The position numbers and the translations under genes are program-made. Shown piece by piece: positions 1 to 8,712 of a stretch of 32,780 nucleotides of DNA. Origin of the DNA: Clostridia bacterium (GTDB lineage Bacteria; Bacillota_A; Clostridia; Oscillospirales; CAG-272); contig JAFTRQ010000209.1 of assembly GCA_017462125.1 (NCBI GenBank), forward strand, positions 1-32,780, in the 5' to 3' direction. Position 1 is the first letter of the stretch. Every line of letters starts with the position of its first letter. The notes under the pieces were generated by a model, which saw only the letters and a list, made by a program, of their open reading frames with translations, searched no databases and had not been told where the DNA came from.

Positions 1-30
1 CCCAGAAGCCTTACGACATCTGGGTTTTTT
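1..30 (+). terminator. Possible intrinsic terminator at window edge
   Basis: CCCAGA (1-6) can pair with TCTGGG (19-24) across a 12-nt loop and is followed by six T (25-30). It would end a plus-strand transcript entering from outside the window. The stem is short and the upstream gene is not visible, so this is tentative. Confidence 0.35.
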
Positions 31-59
31 GGGGTGGCATCCATTAAGGATGCACAATA

Positions 60-137
<78 letters not shown>

Positions 138-153
138 ATATAGAAACCACGGA

Positions 154-242
154 TGGTGCCGGTGACCGGTCTCGAACCGGTACGATACTTTCGTATCACG
201 GGATTTTAAGTCCCGGGCGTCTGCCAATTCCGCCACACCGGC
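154..242 (-). tRNA. tRNA-Leu (TAA)
   Basis: The reverse complement forms a class II tRNA. The acceptor stem is GCCGGTG/CACCGGC and CCA is encoded. The anticodon loop CTTAAAA sits in a CGGGA/TCCCG stem, giving anticodon TAA. A long variable arm with GATAC/GTATC pairing and a TTCGAGA T-loop are present. The length of 89 nt fits tRNA-Leu. It is first in a two-tRNA transcript driven by the promoter at 271-299. Confidence 0.95.
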
Positions 243-270
243 AACTTTACATCTCCGTTCCGTGCACTAT

Positions 271-299
271 ATTATAACACAAACTTTCCCTTTTGTCAA
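271..299 (-). promoter_or_regulatory. Sigma-A promoter of the tRNA pair
   Basis: On the minus strand TTGACA (299-294) and TATAAT (276-271) are separated by exactly 17 nt, a perfect consensus. The -10 box lies 28 nt upstream of the tRNA-Leu 5' end. Confidence 0.9.
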
Positions 300-413
300 C
301 CCCTATTTCATAAAAAAATAAGAATTTTTCGAAATTTCTTTCTGCTTAATTCTCTTTTTCCTTTCCCTTTCTGCTAAAGTGCGACATATTTGGACAAGGC
401 TGAGTCTTTTATC

Positions 414-442
414 TTGACATTCACAGCACAATACGCTATAAT
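414..442 (+). promoter_or_regulatory. Sigma-A promoter of the TraX-like gene
   Basis: TTGACA (414-419), a 17-nt spacer and TATAAT (437-442) form a perfect consensus promoter about 30 nt before the start codon at 474. Because the promoter lies at 414-442, an upstream in-frame start at 390 would precede the transcript, which supports 474 as the true start. Confidence 0.9.
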
Positions 443-473
443 ATTTACAGATCATTTTTCAAAAGGAGTCTAT

Positions 474-1214
474 ATGTCTCTGTCCAAGAATCAAATCTCG
501 ATCCTCAGTGGGAACGCGTTGAAATTCATTGCCGCGGCGGCAATGGTTTGCGATCACGTTGGTGTCATTCTTTTCCCCAACGTGCTTTTCCTGCGCGTTA
601 TCGGACGTCTCGCCTTCCCGATATTCGCGTTTATGATCTCCGAGGGTGCAAAGCACACGCGCAACAAGCTTCGTTATCTTCTGACAATGGCGGGCTTTGC
701 TTTGGTGATCCAAGCAGGATATTTTATATACAGCCGAAGCCTTGAAATGAGCGTTATGGTTACCTTTACGCTTTCGCTCTGCGCGATCCTTGCCCTTGAT
801 CTGTTCAAGCGTGCTCTTTTTCGGGACGATCTGCCGCAAAAGCTTCTGACAGGCGCGCTGTTCGTATCGGTAATTATTGCGATCAGTATGATTGACAAGC
901 TTGTAGATCTCGACTACGGCTTTGCAGGCTGTATGCTTCCCGTCTTTGCTTCGCTTTTCGTTGCGCCGAAGGACTGTCCTTGTGAGACTATGCGCAGGCT
1001 TGACTGCATGCCAATTCGAGTTCTTACAACCGCTGTAGGACTTCTTCTGCTTGCCGCAGGCTCCAACGGAATTCAGTATTGGTCATTCCTGTCGCTTCCT
1101 CTCCTTCTGCTCTATTCGGAAAAGCGCGGAAAGCTGAAAACAAAATATTTCTTCTACATATTCTATCCCTTACATCTTGTAATTTTGGAATGTGCGTCAT
1201 TGCTGATCGGTTAA
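474..1214 (+). CDS. TraX family membrane protein
   Basis: This 246-residue polytopic membrane protein matches the TraX family (PF05857). The N-terminal signature is visible: an ALKFIAAAAMVCDHVG stretch (residues 15-30, with D27-H28), then RVIGRLAFPIFAFMISEG (41-58). The C-terminal FYIFYPLHLVIL block closes the protein, and about eight hydrophobic segments can be drawn. TraX of the F plasmid N-acetylates pilin; chromosomal Firmicutes homologues are of unknown substrate and are best viewed as membrane acyltransferase-like proteins. The start at 474 is chosen because AAGGAG lies 6-8 nt upstream and the promoter lies at 414-442. The gene stands alone, with a strong terminator directly after the stop. 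Confidence 0.85.
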   Translation: MSLSKNQISILSGNALKFIAAAAMVCDHVGVILFPNVLFLRVIGRLAFPIFAFMISEGAKHTRNKLRYLLTMAGFALVIQAGYFIYSRSLEMSVMVTFTLSLCAILALDLFKRALFRDDLPQKLLTGALFVSVIIAISMIDKLVDLDYGFAGCMLPVFASLFVAPKDCPCETMRRLDCMPIRVLTTAVGLLLLAAGSNGIQYWSFLSLPLLLLYSEKRGKLKTKYFFYIFYPLHLVILECASLLIG

Positions 1215-1245
1215 AAAACGGAGCTCTGCAGAGCTCCGTTTTTCT
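1213..1245. terminator. Bidirectional intrinsic terminator
   Basis: ACGGAGCTCT and AGAGCTCCGT form a near-perfect palindromic hairpin flanked by A-run and T-run, so it can stop transcription in both directions. It separates the convergent TraX-like and TPR genes. Confidence 0.9.
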
Positions 1246-1253
1246 ATTCTTCT

Positions 1254-2225
1254 TTATTCATTCCGAGAAGCAGTATATTTATCCAAAAATTCTGCCATCT
1301 GATCATCTACGACCTTTGGGTCACCGCCCCAATTGCGCGCAAATTTCATAGCTTCACGATAATTATCCTCATCCTTCTGCACGGCATAGCAGGCTGCACG
1401 AACGTAATGTGCGTCCGTATCCCTTGGAAAAATCTTTAAGATTGCCTCTGTATACGAAAAAGCCCCTTCAAAGTCATACGTCTCCATACTTGCCCTTGCC
1501 AAAAGCGCAAAAAGTGCTGCTCTCTTCTTGTTCAGCAAAGTGTTTACCTCGGGAGATTCAAGAGCACGTTTCCCGAACTCCAACACTTTATCATATCTTT
1601 TAAAATGATTCTCAATCTCTGCCAGACATAAAAGCAGCTGCAAATCATCGGGTGCCAATGCCAAAGCGCGCAGAAAATAGCGCTCACTGATTTCATACTG
1701 CTTATGTCTGCCGAATACACGACCCATACAGCTCAGCAATCGAGGATCATACTGAAAATCCAGAACCTCATCAAAGTACCATCGCGCCTCACCGTATCTT
1801 TTCATTTTGGCGTGACACATTCCCAGAAACATCAATATTGACCGTTTCGTATCCTGCGGACAATCCTCCTTTCGGAGGCTTTCGAAAATCATCAATGCGG
1901 CGTCATAGCGATTATTGTGATATGCTTTGATACCGCAAAGCATACGCTTTTTCAGCTTTCCCTTTATTTTCAGACTGTCTCCTGCCAAAACGTCTGCATA
2001 TTTTTTCAGCATTTCTTCACGCTTGCGCTTTGATTTGTTAATAGCCATCACTATGACAAAAATCGTGTCGATCGTTACACAAAGTATCCACAGATTCAAA
2101 GCCCAAGCATATTTTAGTATGAGCAAAAAGGCACAAGCAGCCAAAGCAACCAATGCGCTCAGAACCATCATCAGTATGGTCAATATACTTGTTCTGTTTT
2201 TATTTATAGCATTCAAGGCTGTCAT
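1254..2225 (-). CDS. Membrane-anchored TPR-repeat protein
   Basis: The 323-residue product has two N-terminal transmembrane helices (about residues 13-38 and 41-62), then a basic segment (KSKRKRE) and a helical C-terminal domain. That domain contains several degenerate tetratricopeptide repeats, for example around YDAALMIFESL, YGEARWYFDEVLDF, YEISERYFLRALALAPDD and FEGAFSYTEAILKIFPRD. TPR domains mediate protein-protein interactions; no enzymatic domain is visible, so this is probably a membrane scaffold. The start ATG at 2225 has AGGGGG 4-6 nt upstream and a consensus promoter at 2247-2275. It is monocistronic and ends at the shared bidirectional terminator. The specific function is unknown. 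Confidence 0.85.
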   Translation of the reverse strand: MTALNAINKNRTSILTILMMVLSALVALAACAFLLILKYAWALNLWILCVTIDTIFVIVMAINKSKRKREEMLKKYADVLAGDSLKIKGKLKKRMLCGIKAYHNNRYDAALMIFESLRKEDCPQDTKRSILMFLGMCHAKMKRYGEARWYFDEVLDFQYDPRLLSCMGRVFGRHKQYEISERYFLRALALAPDDLQLLLCLAEIENHFKRYDKVLEFGKRALESPEVNTLLNKKRAALFALLARASMETYDFEGAFSYTEAILKIFPRDTDAHYVRAACYAVQKDEDNYREAMKFARNWGGDPKVVDDQMAEFLDKYTASRNE

Positions 2226-2246
2226 ACCCCCTTTAAGATATTAATC

Positions 2247-2275
2247 ATTATATCATAAACGTCCACTCTTGTCAA
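2247..2275 (-). promoter_or_regulatory. Sigma-A promoter of the TPR gene
   Basis: Minus-strand TTGACA (2275-2270), 17 nt, TATAAT (2252-2247): a perfect consensus, 22 nt upstream of the start codon. Confidence 0.9.
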
Positions 2276-2308
2276 TAAAAAAATTGGGGTCGCAGATGCG
2301 ACCCCAAT
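2276..2308 (-). terminator. Intrinsic terminator of the large lipoprotein gene
   Basis: A 12-bp GC-rich hairpin (2283-2308, ATTGGGGTCGCA paired with its complement across a 2-nt loop) is followed on the minus strand by a T-run (2282-2277). The T-run abuts the -35 box of the neighbouring TPR promoter. Confidence 0.92.
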
Positions 2309-2323
2309 CGGTATTGCATAGAA

Positions 2324-5300
2324 TTATTCCACAACGATCTTGAAGGTTCTTGCCGCTCCGTCGGTGATCGTGGTTACGAAGGAGTAGGAATAGGTTCCGT
2401 CTTCGTCGTAATGGATCATATAACCGTCATAATCGTGAGCGTTGCCGGTGCTGTCGGGAGTATTCAACGAGCAGACCTCGTAAACCACCCACTCACCGTT
2501 GACCTTTTCGTAGATCACGGGACGCGCGATCTTCTTCATGCCGTAAACACGGACGGTTACGTTGTTTTCGCCACCGCTGATGGTGAATTCAGCGCTCTTT
2601 CCGTCAGTGGATTTTACCTTTGGCATAAATACGCTTTCTACCTTCGTACCGTTGGCAACGGTGATCTTAAAGGGCTCGAGAAGCGAATTCTCACGGATCT
2701 CGCGAACGTTCCAGTCGGTATCGGCACGGTTATAATCGGTCATACCGTAGCCGTCACCCCAAGGAACGAGAATCATATTCAGGGTAATGGTATCTCCCTT
2801 CTTGAAGGTGACCTTACCGTCAATATTGAGCGTCAGATTGATTCTGCGTCCGTTTTCCTTGATAGCAAGGTTTCCGTTGTATGCCTGACCGCCGATCTTC
2901 ACGTCGTAATTGTAGATCAGACAGCCAAGGTTAACGTAGTTCTTTTCGGGCTGATCAAGGTCGGGTGTGCCGACGGTTTCTTTAAACTCAAACATAGAGA
3001 AGTAAGGACATTCGTCACCGAGAACGTAGGCCTTGGAGCCGCTTGTATTGGTGTTGATGATCACACTCTCGTTGTTCTCGTTGAGATAACCTACGTGCTG
3101 ATAGTTCATATTACGTCCCGCAACGGTGTAGAAGGTAAAGTCCTCAAGCACGTTGTTGATGGTCAGATCGCCAAGGAACTCGTACTTGATCTCATAGTAC
3201 GTTCTGTTCTCGTCGGTCTGAGGCATCTCGAGGTGCTTATAGGTCACCTTGATCTTGCCGTCGTCGGTGATGTAATCCATATCGATCTCGGCATAAGTAG
3301 GACCGTAGGAATCGATGAAGTTGCGGATATTCTCGGAATAGACCGTATTTCCTTCGCTGTCGGTATACTGGAGGAACTGATGGTTACCGCCGTTGGTATG
3401 CTGAGGCTGGTTGGAAAGGATCTGTCCGTTGCTTTCCTTAAAGATATCCATCCAGAGGGTCGCGGACATTGCACGGAAGTCGGGCAATGTGTAAAGCGAC
3501 ATCTTCGCGTTCATATCGTACCAAGGACGGATACAGTTGGTCTCGGTAACACCTGTGGAGAGGTGATAGAAGGGCGCGTAGAACTGGATCGAGTCGATCT
3601 GCTTCAGCGGATATTTACCCCAATTCTGATAGAGATGGACCATATTGAAGGCATTGTTGCTGTTCGCCTTGATCACCAAGGGGAAGATGACCTCGCTGTA
3701 GCCGATATCGGCAAGATACTTGTTCTCTTCACCGTCACCTGTAAAGTTCTTGCAAACCTCAAGGTCAATAGGTACGATGATGCCGTTGCCGTCCAGCATA
3801 ACTGCACACTCAAGAGTTTGAGCATTACCCATACCCGAAGTATAAATGTAGATCTTGCGGTCCTTTGCCTCGCCCTTGATCTGAGCGATCATGTCGTAGT
3901 GCTTATTCTGAGAATTCAGGAATACGGTATTCCAATCGCCGCCCTTGACCTCAAACTTATACGCGCCGCGAAGAGCATCGTACTCAACGTATCTGTATGC
4001 TCTCGACGTGCCGAGTGTTGTAATACCCTCAAGAGGATTGTATTCACAAAATGCTTCGAAGAGGAAGTCGTCAAAGGTATGGATACCTTCCTTAGTATAG
4101 AGTCTGTGACCCATATAGATCTCTGTTCCCGCCGCAACGGTTCCGTCTGCGGGAGATACCGCCTGCGTGATCACGTAATTGCCGCCTGTAAGCGCAACCG
4201 AAAGCGCACCGCTTCCCTCGTGATCAAGGAGAATGTATCCGAGAACGCCAACGTTCTTGATATCGAAGGCAACGTACTTTGCGCTTGCCCAATCAACGCC
4301 GTCAAGGCTTGTGTGATCACCGTTCTTATCACCTACGATCAGCTTTACAACGCTTGCCGAGGGAACCGAGGTCTGCCAGCCGTAGCTGTCAATATCAGAC
4401 GTGGTAGAGGGTGTGATCAGGTGCATTACCTGATTGACCTTGTCGGAATATACGTAAAGGCTTCTGTCAAAGCCAAAGCTGGGAAGGCCTGCCGTTCCGA
4501 CAGCGCAGAGATCCTTGATCGAGATCTCCTCACCAACCTTGCTGCCAATGTCCAAGCGGATACCGGTAACGCTGTTCTGATAGTTGGGCACGGTAGATAT
4601 GGGGACAAGATAATCATGCCATTCTCCGTCCGCTATGACCCTGAACTCCACGCACATATCTGCGCTGTAGCCCGACATTCCCGAGGTCATAATAAAGATC
4701 TGACCGCCTGTGCTGTTTGTGGTTTTCATACTGAAGCTGAGGAACTGATAGTCCACTGCCTTGATCTGCTTAGGAGTTATATACACTCTCGGGTCAGCCG
4801 TGCCTGTCACCTTGAAGGTGGTAGAGGTCATAGAATCGCTTACCACTTCGGTGTCAAGATACTTCAGTCCCTTCAAAGAGATCGTCTTCGAATTCTCATA
4901 GGAGTCAGCTTCTCCAAGGAAATCGGCTCCGTAAACGTGTACGTCGTAATAGTAGAAGCCCTGACGGTAGATATTCGTGGAGGCTCCGCTCTTGGTCTTG
5001 GACGTATAATATACGGTGCCATCCTTCGCCTTTACAAACGCATCACTTGTATTCTGCAGGAACACACCGCCATTCTTACCCGTCAAGGATACGATCTGCT
5101 GATTACCGCCTGCAGTAAGATCAAGCACGTAGGTCACTTCGTTGTTCTCTACGGTCAGGCTGGATCTGTCGGCATCGTCAAAATAGACGTTGACGGTATT
5201 GGAAAGCTTTCCTGCCTCTGTTATGGAATCGGAGAAATCGGTCACGGGAATCTCAACGGATTCCTCAACGTCCTCAATGCCCTCGTCGGGATCCTCCTCG

Positions 5301-6640
5301 GGAGGCATACCAACTCTTACGGTTTCGAAGAAGACGATGGGGCAAAGTGCCTTCGGATCGCTCTTGGATACTGCGCAGAAGGCCAGTGAAACGGTCTGTC
5401 CGACGTAATCGGAGAGGTCAGCCATAACACCCTGGCTGTCGATTCCTGCGTTTGCGGTTCCCTGATAGTTACATCCCGTGTAGGATGCCACCTTGTCCTG
5501 GAACGTATAACTGCCACCATGGCTCTTGATTCTGCTCTCGGCTACACCGATATGGGCATCGCCGCCATTGCCATAGCTTTCTCTGCCGTAAAGCACACCG
5601 TCATTCCAGGTCTTTCCGCCGTCAACGGACCAAACGATCTTATCCATACCGCCTTCAACAACCGTCCATCCCGAAATAAACAGAATGTTTTCACCGACGG
5701 TAAGCGTCGTATTGGCAATGATCTCCGCACCCTTGGCAATGTCACCGCCCATGCCGCCTGCAACCTTGATTCCGTTCACCATGTCAAGGCAGGTCGCGTG
5801 CGCGATCTCGCTGAGGTAATAGCCGGAGGAGGGATCGATGGTAAACTGCGGCTCCACGTAATCCTCGCCGTATTCAAATGTCTTCGCGTCCTCCGCGCTC
5901 TCAAAGAAGGCGATGTACGCCACGTCAAGATATGCGTTTTCGGGTATAGAAGCCGCGTTCAAGAAGTCAAATCTCAAATAATTGATGGTTTTTCCGTTGA
6001 AAGCAGAGATCTTTTCGGAAACGTTCATCACAGCGAGATTCCAATATCCGTCGGTTCCCGTGGGGAAATAGAGACAGCTCGATCCCACAGCCGAGGTATT
6101 CACGGAATCCATAAACATTTCCACGGAAACACCCTGCGATCTGGTTCTGTACTTGATCGCAACGTAGGGGGCTACATCGACCTTTTCCGAGATCAGATTG
6201 AAATAAGCCTCCTTCTCGCCGGGATACGCGATCAATCTTGTATAGGAATTGTCTGCGGCAAGCTTGACCTCGTCAAGATTCTTGTAGACGCCAAACTCAC
6301 CGGGCTTTGCCACGTTATAGATCTTATGAGCGCTGTAATAGAGAACAGGCGCATAAGATTCATCAAACCGCTCGTCCCAATATTCGGTTTCGGTCTCCAC
6401 AGGCTCTGTGGTGACTTCGTCGGTTTCGGTTGCCTCCGAAGGAAGTTCCTCTGTTTCAGAGGGTGTTTCCGAGGAGTCACCGGAGACGTCTTCGGTATCG
6501 GTTGCTTCGGTTTCCTGATTTGCGGTGGTTTCTGTGCTGTCATTTCCCTGAGAGATGGGATCCTGACAAGCCGTTAAAACCGTGCTGAACAGCATGATCA
6601 GTGCCAAAAGCAAGGCTAAATACTTGATGTTTTGTTTCAT
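2324..6640 (-). CDS. Giant secreted lipoprotein with beta-sandwich-like modules
   Basis: The product has 1438 residues. A lipoprotein signal peptide (hydrophobic core 8-22, lipobox LTAC with Cys25) is followed by a Thr/Glu/Ser-rich linker (about 27-86), typical of surface lipoproteins spanning the Firmicute wall. The rest looks like a chain of extracellular beta-rich modules. Carbohydrate-binding-like patterns are visible near residues 150-270 (YVAIKYRT, FMDSVNTS), 340-350 (SVDGGKTW) and 665-685 (DGEWHDYLVPIS). A different C-terminal part runs from about 1050 to the end and closes with an Ig-like strand pattern (TFKIVVE). No catalytic motif of a known glycosidase or protease is recognised. 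The start has AGGAG 7-8 nt upstream. It is monocistronic, with its own promoter and terminator. Glycan or surface binding is inferred, not shown. Confidence 0.85.
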   Translation of the reverse strand: MKQNIKYLALLLALIMLFSTVLTACQDPISQGNDSTETTANQETEATDTEDVSGDSSETPSETEELPSEATETDEVTTEPVETETEYWDERFDESYAPVLYYSAHKIYNVAKPGEFGVYKNLDEVKLAADNSYTRLIAYPGEKEAYFNLISEKVDVAPYVAIKYRTRSQGVSVEMFMDSVNTSAVGSSCLYFPTGTDGYWNLAVMNVSEKISAFNGKTINYLRFDFLNAASIPENAYLDVAYIAFFESAEDAKTFEYGEDYVEPQFTIDPSSGYYLSEIAHATCLDMVNGIKVAGGMGGDIAKGAEIIANTTLTVGENILFISGWTVVEGGMDKIVWSVDGGKTWNDGVLYGRESYGNGGDAHIGVAESRIKSHGGSYTFQDKVASYTGCNYQGTANAGIDSQGVMADLSDYVGQTVSLAFCAVSKSDPKALCPIVFFETVRVGMPPEEDPDEGIEDVEESVEIPVTDFSDSITEAGKLSNTVNVYFDDADRSSLTVENNEVTYVLDLTAGGNQQIVSLTGKNGGVFLQNTSDAFVKAKDGTVYYTSKTKSGASTNIYRQGFYYYDVHVYGADFLGEADSYENSKTISLKGLKYLDTEVVSDSMTSTTFKVTGTADPRVYITPKQIKAVDYQFLSFSMKTTNSTGGQIFIMTSGMSGYSADMCVEFRVIADGEWHDYLVPISTVPNYQNSVTGIRLDIGSKVGEEISIKDLCAVGTAGLPSFGFDRSLYVYSDKVNQVMHLITPSTTSDIDSYGWQTSVPSASVVKLIVGDKNGDHTSLDGVDWASAKYVAFDIKNVGVLGYILLDHEGSGALSVALTGGNYVITQAVSPADGTVAAGTEIYMGHRLYTKEGIHTFDDFLFEAFCEYNPLEGITTLGTSRAYRYVEYDALRGAYKFEVKGGDWNTVFLNSQNKHYDMIAQIKGEAKDRKIYIYTSGMGNAQTLECAVMLDGNGIIVPIDLEVCKNFTGDGEENKYLADIGYSEVIFPLVIKANSNNAFNMVHLYQNWGKYPLKQIDSIQFYAPFYHLSTGVTETNCIRPWYDMNAKMSLYTLPDFRAMSATLWMDIFKESNGQILSNQPQHTNGGNHQFLQYTDSEGNTVYSENIRNFIDSYGPTYAEIDMDYITDDGKIKVTYKHLEMPQTDENRTYYEIKYEFLGDLTINNVLEDFTFYTVAGRNMNYQHVGYLNENNESVIINTNTSGSKAYVLGDECPYFSMFEFKETVGTPDLDQPEKNYVNLGCLIYNYDVKIGGQAYNGNLAIKENGRRINLTLNIDGKVTFKKGDTITLNMILVPWGDGYGMTDYNRADTDWNVREIRENSLLEPFKITVANGTKVESVFMPKVKSTDGKSAEFTISGGENNVTVRVYGMKKIARPVIYEKVNGEWVVYEVCSLNTPDSTGNAHDYDGYMIHYDEDGTYSYSFVTTITDGAARTFKIVVE

Positions 6641-6696
6641 TTCGATTCTCCTTCTGACTTATAAGCGCACACGGGATCATCGGTTTGAAATCTCGC

Positions 6697-6720
6697 GCTT
6701 GATTTTTGACCAAAATCAGC
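6697..6720 (-). promoter_or_regulatory. Leader hairpin before the lipoprotein gene
   Basis: GCTTGATTTT and AAAATCAGC pair with one bulge around TGACC in the ~115-nt untranslated leader. It has no adjacent T-run in the gene's direction, so it is more likely a stability or regulatory stem than a terminator. Confidence 0.35.
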
Positions 6721-6762
6721 AAAGATTGCCGAATATTCCCACGCATATTGTTCACATTATAC

Positions 6763-6791
6763 ATTATACAACAAATCAAAAGTAAAGTCAA
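6763..6791 (-). promoter_or_regulatory. Sigma-A promoter of the large lipoprotein
   Basis: Minus-strand TTGACT (6791-6786), 17 nt, TATAAT (6768-6763). A second TATAAT lies 7 nt downstream (6761-6756) but has no matching -35. The leader to the ATG is about 115 nt. Confidence 0.85.
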
Positions 6792-6862
6792 GCACTATCA
6801 AAAAAGTTGATAATCGATCATTTGCGCGGCAAAACTCAATCAAGAGCAATCAAATAATCGAA

Positions 6863-6908
6863 CAAAAGGAGAAGAAGCTCCCCTTAATGGAAAGCTTCTT
6901 CTCTTTTG
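6863..6908 (-). terminator. Terminator hairpin after GH20 copy 1
   Basis: Arms at 6863-6879 and 6893-6908 form a 16-bp nearly perfect inverted repeat (CAAAAGGAGAAGAAGCT type). It begins 8 nt after the gene. The T-tail on the minus strand is short (CTTTTGTT). Confidence 0.7.
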
Positions 6909-6915
6909 AAAAATA

Positions 6916-8523
6916 TCAAAGCACGTTAGCAGACATACAGCCTGTGGCAACTGTGAATACCCAGCTGCTTTCCTTGTCCTTATAAGCCAGAAGCTCCTGG
7001 TCAAGGGGCTCGATAGCGTCAATCTTGCCGTCGCAGTATTCAAGAATGTACTGGCGAACGGTCTGCATTCTGCGGATAAGACCGCCGATACGAAGGTCCA
7101 TAGCCTCCCAGCCCGAGAACTTGTTCTCCTTCTTCCACTGAACGAGATGTGCCTTTCCGTAAGCGTCAATTCTCTTGATGACCTCGACGTAATCCTCGTT
7201 GGCAAGACGGCGAAGCTCATCCTTATCCTTTGCCTCGTAAGCGGCTCTCGTCTTGAGACCAAGCTCATACTTGATCTCCATCGCGTCGCAAAGGCGAGCG
7301 GCGGTCTCGTAAACATAGCCGATCTTTCTCGACTTCTTTGCCAACGCGTGCATATCCTTTGCAACCTCTGCAAACTTATAGGAAGCGCCGGGCTTGACGG
7401 TCCAATCGAGGAAGTCGTTGAGGGTATCTGCGTAAAGCATATACTTGGAGGGGTTACGGGAGTGCGTAACGTTTCTCTCGTTGCCCGCGATGTAGTTACC
7501 GAAGTCGATGCGGCTGCACTCATCGTAGTCAAGACCAACGATGCTCTTGAACTTCTTCTTGATCTTCTCCTCGTCACGATTTCCCTTCGCGTACTCGGCA
7601 ATATAACAGAGTGAGGGCAGAACCGAATAGAAGGAGCACTCGCCGCCATTGTTACCCCAAAGGGTCATAAATACGTTCTTGACCTTGTTCTCGATACAAG
7701 CGTCGATAGCGGGCTTCATCGATTTGATGGTCCACTCGTTATCGGGGATCGTACCGCACCAGGTCCAAACACCGCCCGCGAACCAGGTCTTCTTGGAGAT
7801 CTGCGCGTGCATCTCAAGCATATCGCCGAAATCCGACTTTTTGCCGTGGTAATAATCCCAGAATACGGGAATTATATTCTTCGGGAGCGCGCTTCTGTAG
7901 GGCTCGGGAACCTCCTGCTTGGGAACTACGTAAACGTCATTATTCCAGCCATAGAAGAGCATATCGGACCAGATCATCGGCTCCATATAGCCGTACTTCG
8001 CCGCGATCTCATTGACTCTCGCGAGGTGCTTTTTCATAATGTCGATCTTGGGCTCATAGCCGTTCTTGTCAAGATACTTGCCGCGGCCAAGCATATGCGC
8101 CTCATCCATACCGATGTGGATATTTTTGGTGCGGAAGCACTTGGAAAGAGTTGCAAACATATGGTCGATCAGCTCGTAAACTCTCTCGTCTCCAACAAGG
8201 AGCGCCTGCTCGTAGTCAAAGGGTACCTTCCCCCACATATTGTGGGTCTTAAGGTGAGCGAGCGTCTGGATGCAAGGAATAACCTCGATGCCGATACCTG
8301 CGCAGAACTCGTCAAGCTCCTTCATCTCGGCGACCGAATATCTGCCTCTCATATAGCCGAAATAGGGCTCGCCCTCCACCTCATAGGTGTCCTCGGTATA
8401 GAGGAACAGCGCGTTATATCCCATCTTGCGGAGCAGGGGCAAAAATCTCTTCAATTCATCAACTGTTTTTACGGCATTTCTGGACATATCCAGCATAACG
8501 CCAAAGGTTTTGAAATTTTTCAT
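6916..8523 (-). CDS. GH20 beta-N-acetylhexosaminidase, GcnA/GH20C-like (copy 1)
   Basis: The 535-residue product matches the catalytic barrel plus helical C-terminal domain of streptococcal GcnA/GH20C. Visible motifs are DMSRNAV (12-18), EDTYEVEGEPYFGYMRG (44-60), PCIQTLAHL, the GH20 catalytic pair D140-E141 in IHIGMDEA, WSDMLF, FWDYYH, AGGVWTW (W253 and W255) and WGNNGGECS (E295). In GH20 the Asp orients the substrate N-acetyl group and the Glu is the acid/base; the enzyme releases terminal beta-GlcNAc/GalNAc. There is no signal peptide, so it is probably cytoplasmic. Compared with ~627-residue streptococcal GH20C, the ~80-residue N-terminal domain is missing. The start is preceded by GGAAAGG and two tandem promoters. 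It is the most downstream of six paralogues and lies right after copy 2. Confidence 0.9.
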   Translation of the reverse strand: MKNFKTFGVMLDMSRNAVKTVDELKRFLPLLRKMGYNALFLYTEDTYEVEGEPYFGYMRGRYSVAEMKELDEFCAGIGIEVIPCIQTLAHLKTHNMWGKVPFDYEQALLVGDERVYELIDHMFATLSKCFRTKNIHIGMDEAHMLGRGKYLDKNGYEPKIDIMKKHLARVNEIAAKYGYMEPMIWSDMLFYGWNNDVYVVPKQEVPEPYRSALPKNIIPVFWDYYHGKKSDFGDMLEMHAQISKKTWFAGGVWTWCGTIPDNEWTIKSMKPAIDACIENKVKNVFMTLWGNNGGECSFYSVLPSLCYIAEYAKGNRDEEKIKKKFKSIVGLDYDECSRIDFGNYIAGNERNVTHSRNPSKYMLYADTLNDFLDWTVKPGASYKFAEVAKDMHALAKKSRKIGYVYETAARLCDAMEIKYELGLKTRAAYEAKDKDELRRLANEDYVEVIKRIDAYGKAHLVQWKKENKFSGWEAMDLRIGGLIRRMQTVRQYILEYCDGKIDAIEPLDQELLAYKDKESSWVFTVATGCMSANVL

Positions 8524-8571
8524 TTTTCTTTCCTTTCCGTTATCAAATTCTCGTTTATAGCTGTTATGACG

Positions 8572-8600
8572 ATTATACCACCATTATCAAGCCAAGTCAA
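8572..8600 (-). promoter_or_regulatory. Proximal promoter of GH20 copy 1
   Basis: Minus-strand TTGACT (8600-8595), 17 nt, TATAAT (8577-8572), about 49 nt before the start codon. Confidence 0.85.
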
Positions 8601-8654
8601 TCGAATGTCCTCAATACATCAAAAGAAGTCTGATATTGGTAATTTCACAATAGT

Positions 8655-8683
8655 ATTATATCAAATCACAGCCTTTTTGACAA
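8655..8683 (-). promoter_or_regulatory. Distal promoter of GH20 copy 1
   Basis: Minus-strand TTGTCA (8683-8678), 17 nt, TATAAT (8660-8655). It lies 83 nt upstream of the proximal promoter, giving a tandem dual-promoter arrangement. Confidence 0.8.
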
Positions 8684-8712
8684 TCCCAAAATCGATAAAA
8701 TTTGTATGAAAA

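Noticed and set aside
2411..5389. A 992-codon open frame on the plus strand opposite the giant lipoprotein gene
   Set aside because: It is antisense to a gene with signal peptide, RBS, promoter and terminator. Its translation is rich in His/Val/Leu/Arg without domains, as expected from mirrored codon bias. No RBS or promoter is seen.
5519..6577. A 352-codon plus-strand frame opposite the N-terminal part of the lipoprotein gene
   Set aside because: Same shadow effect; the translation shows no fold-like pattern and no initiation signals.
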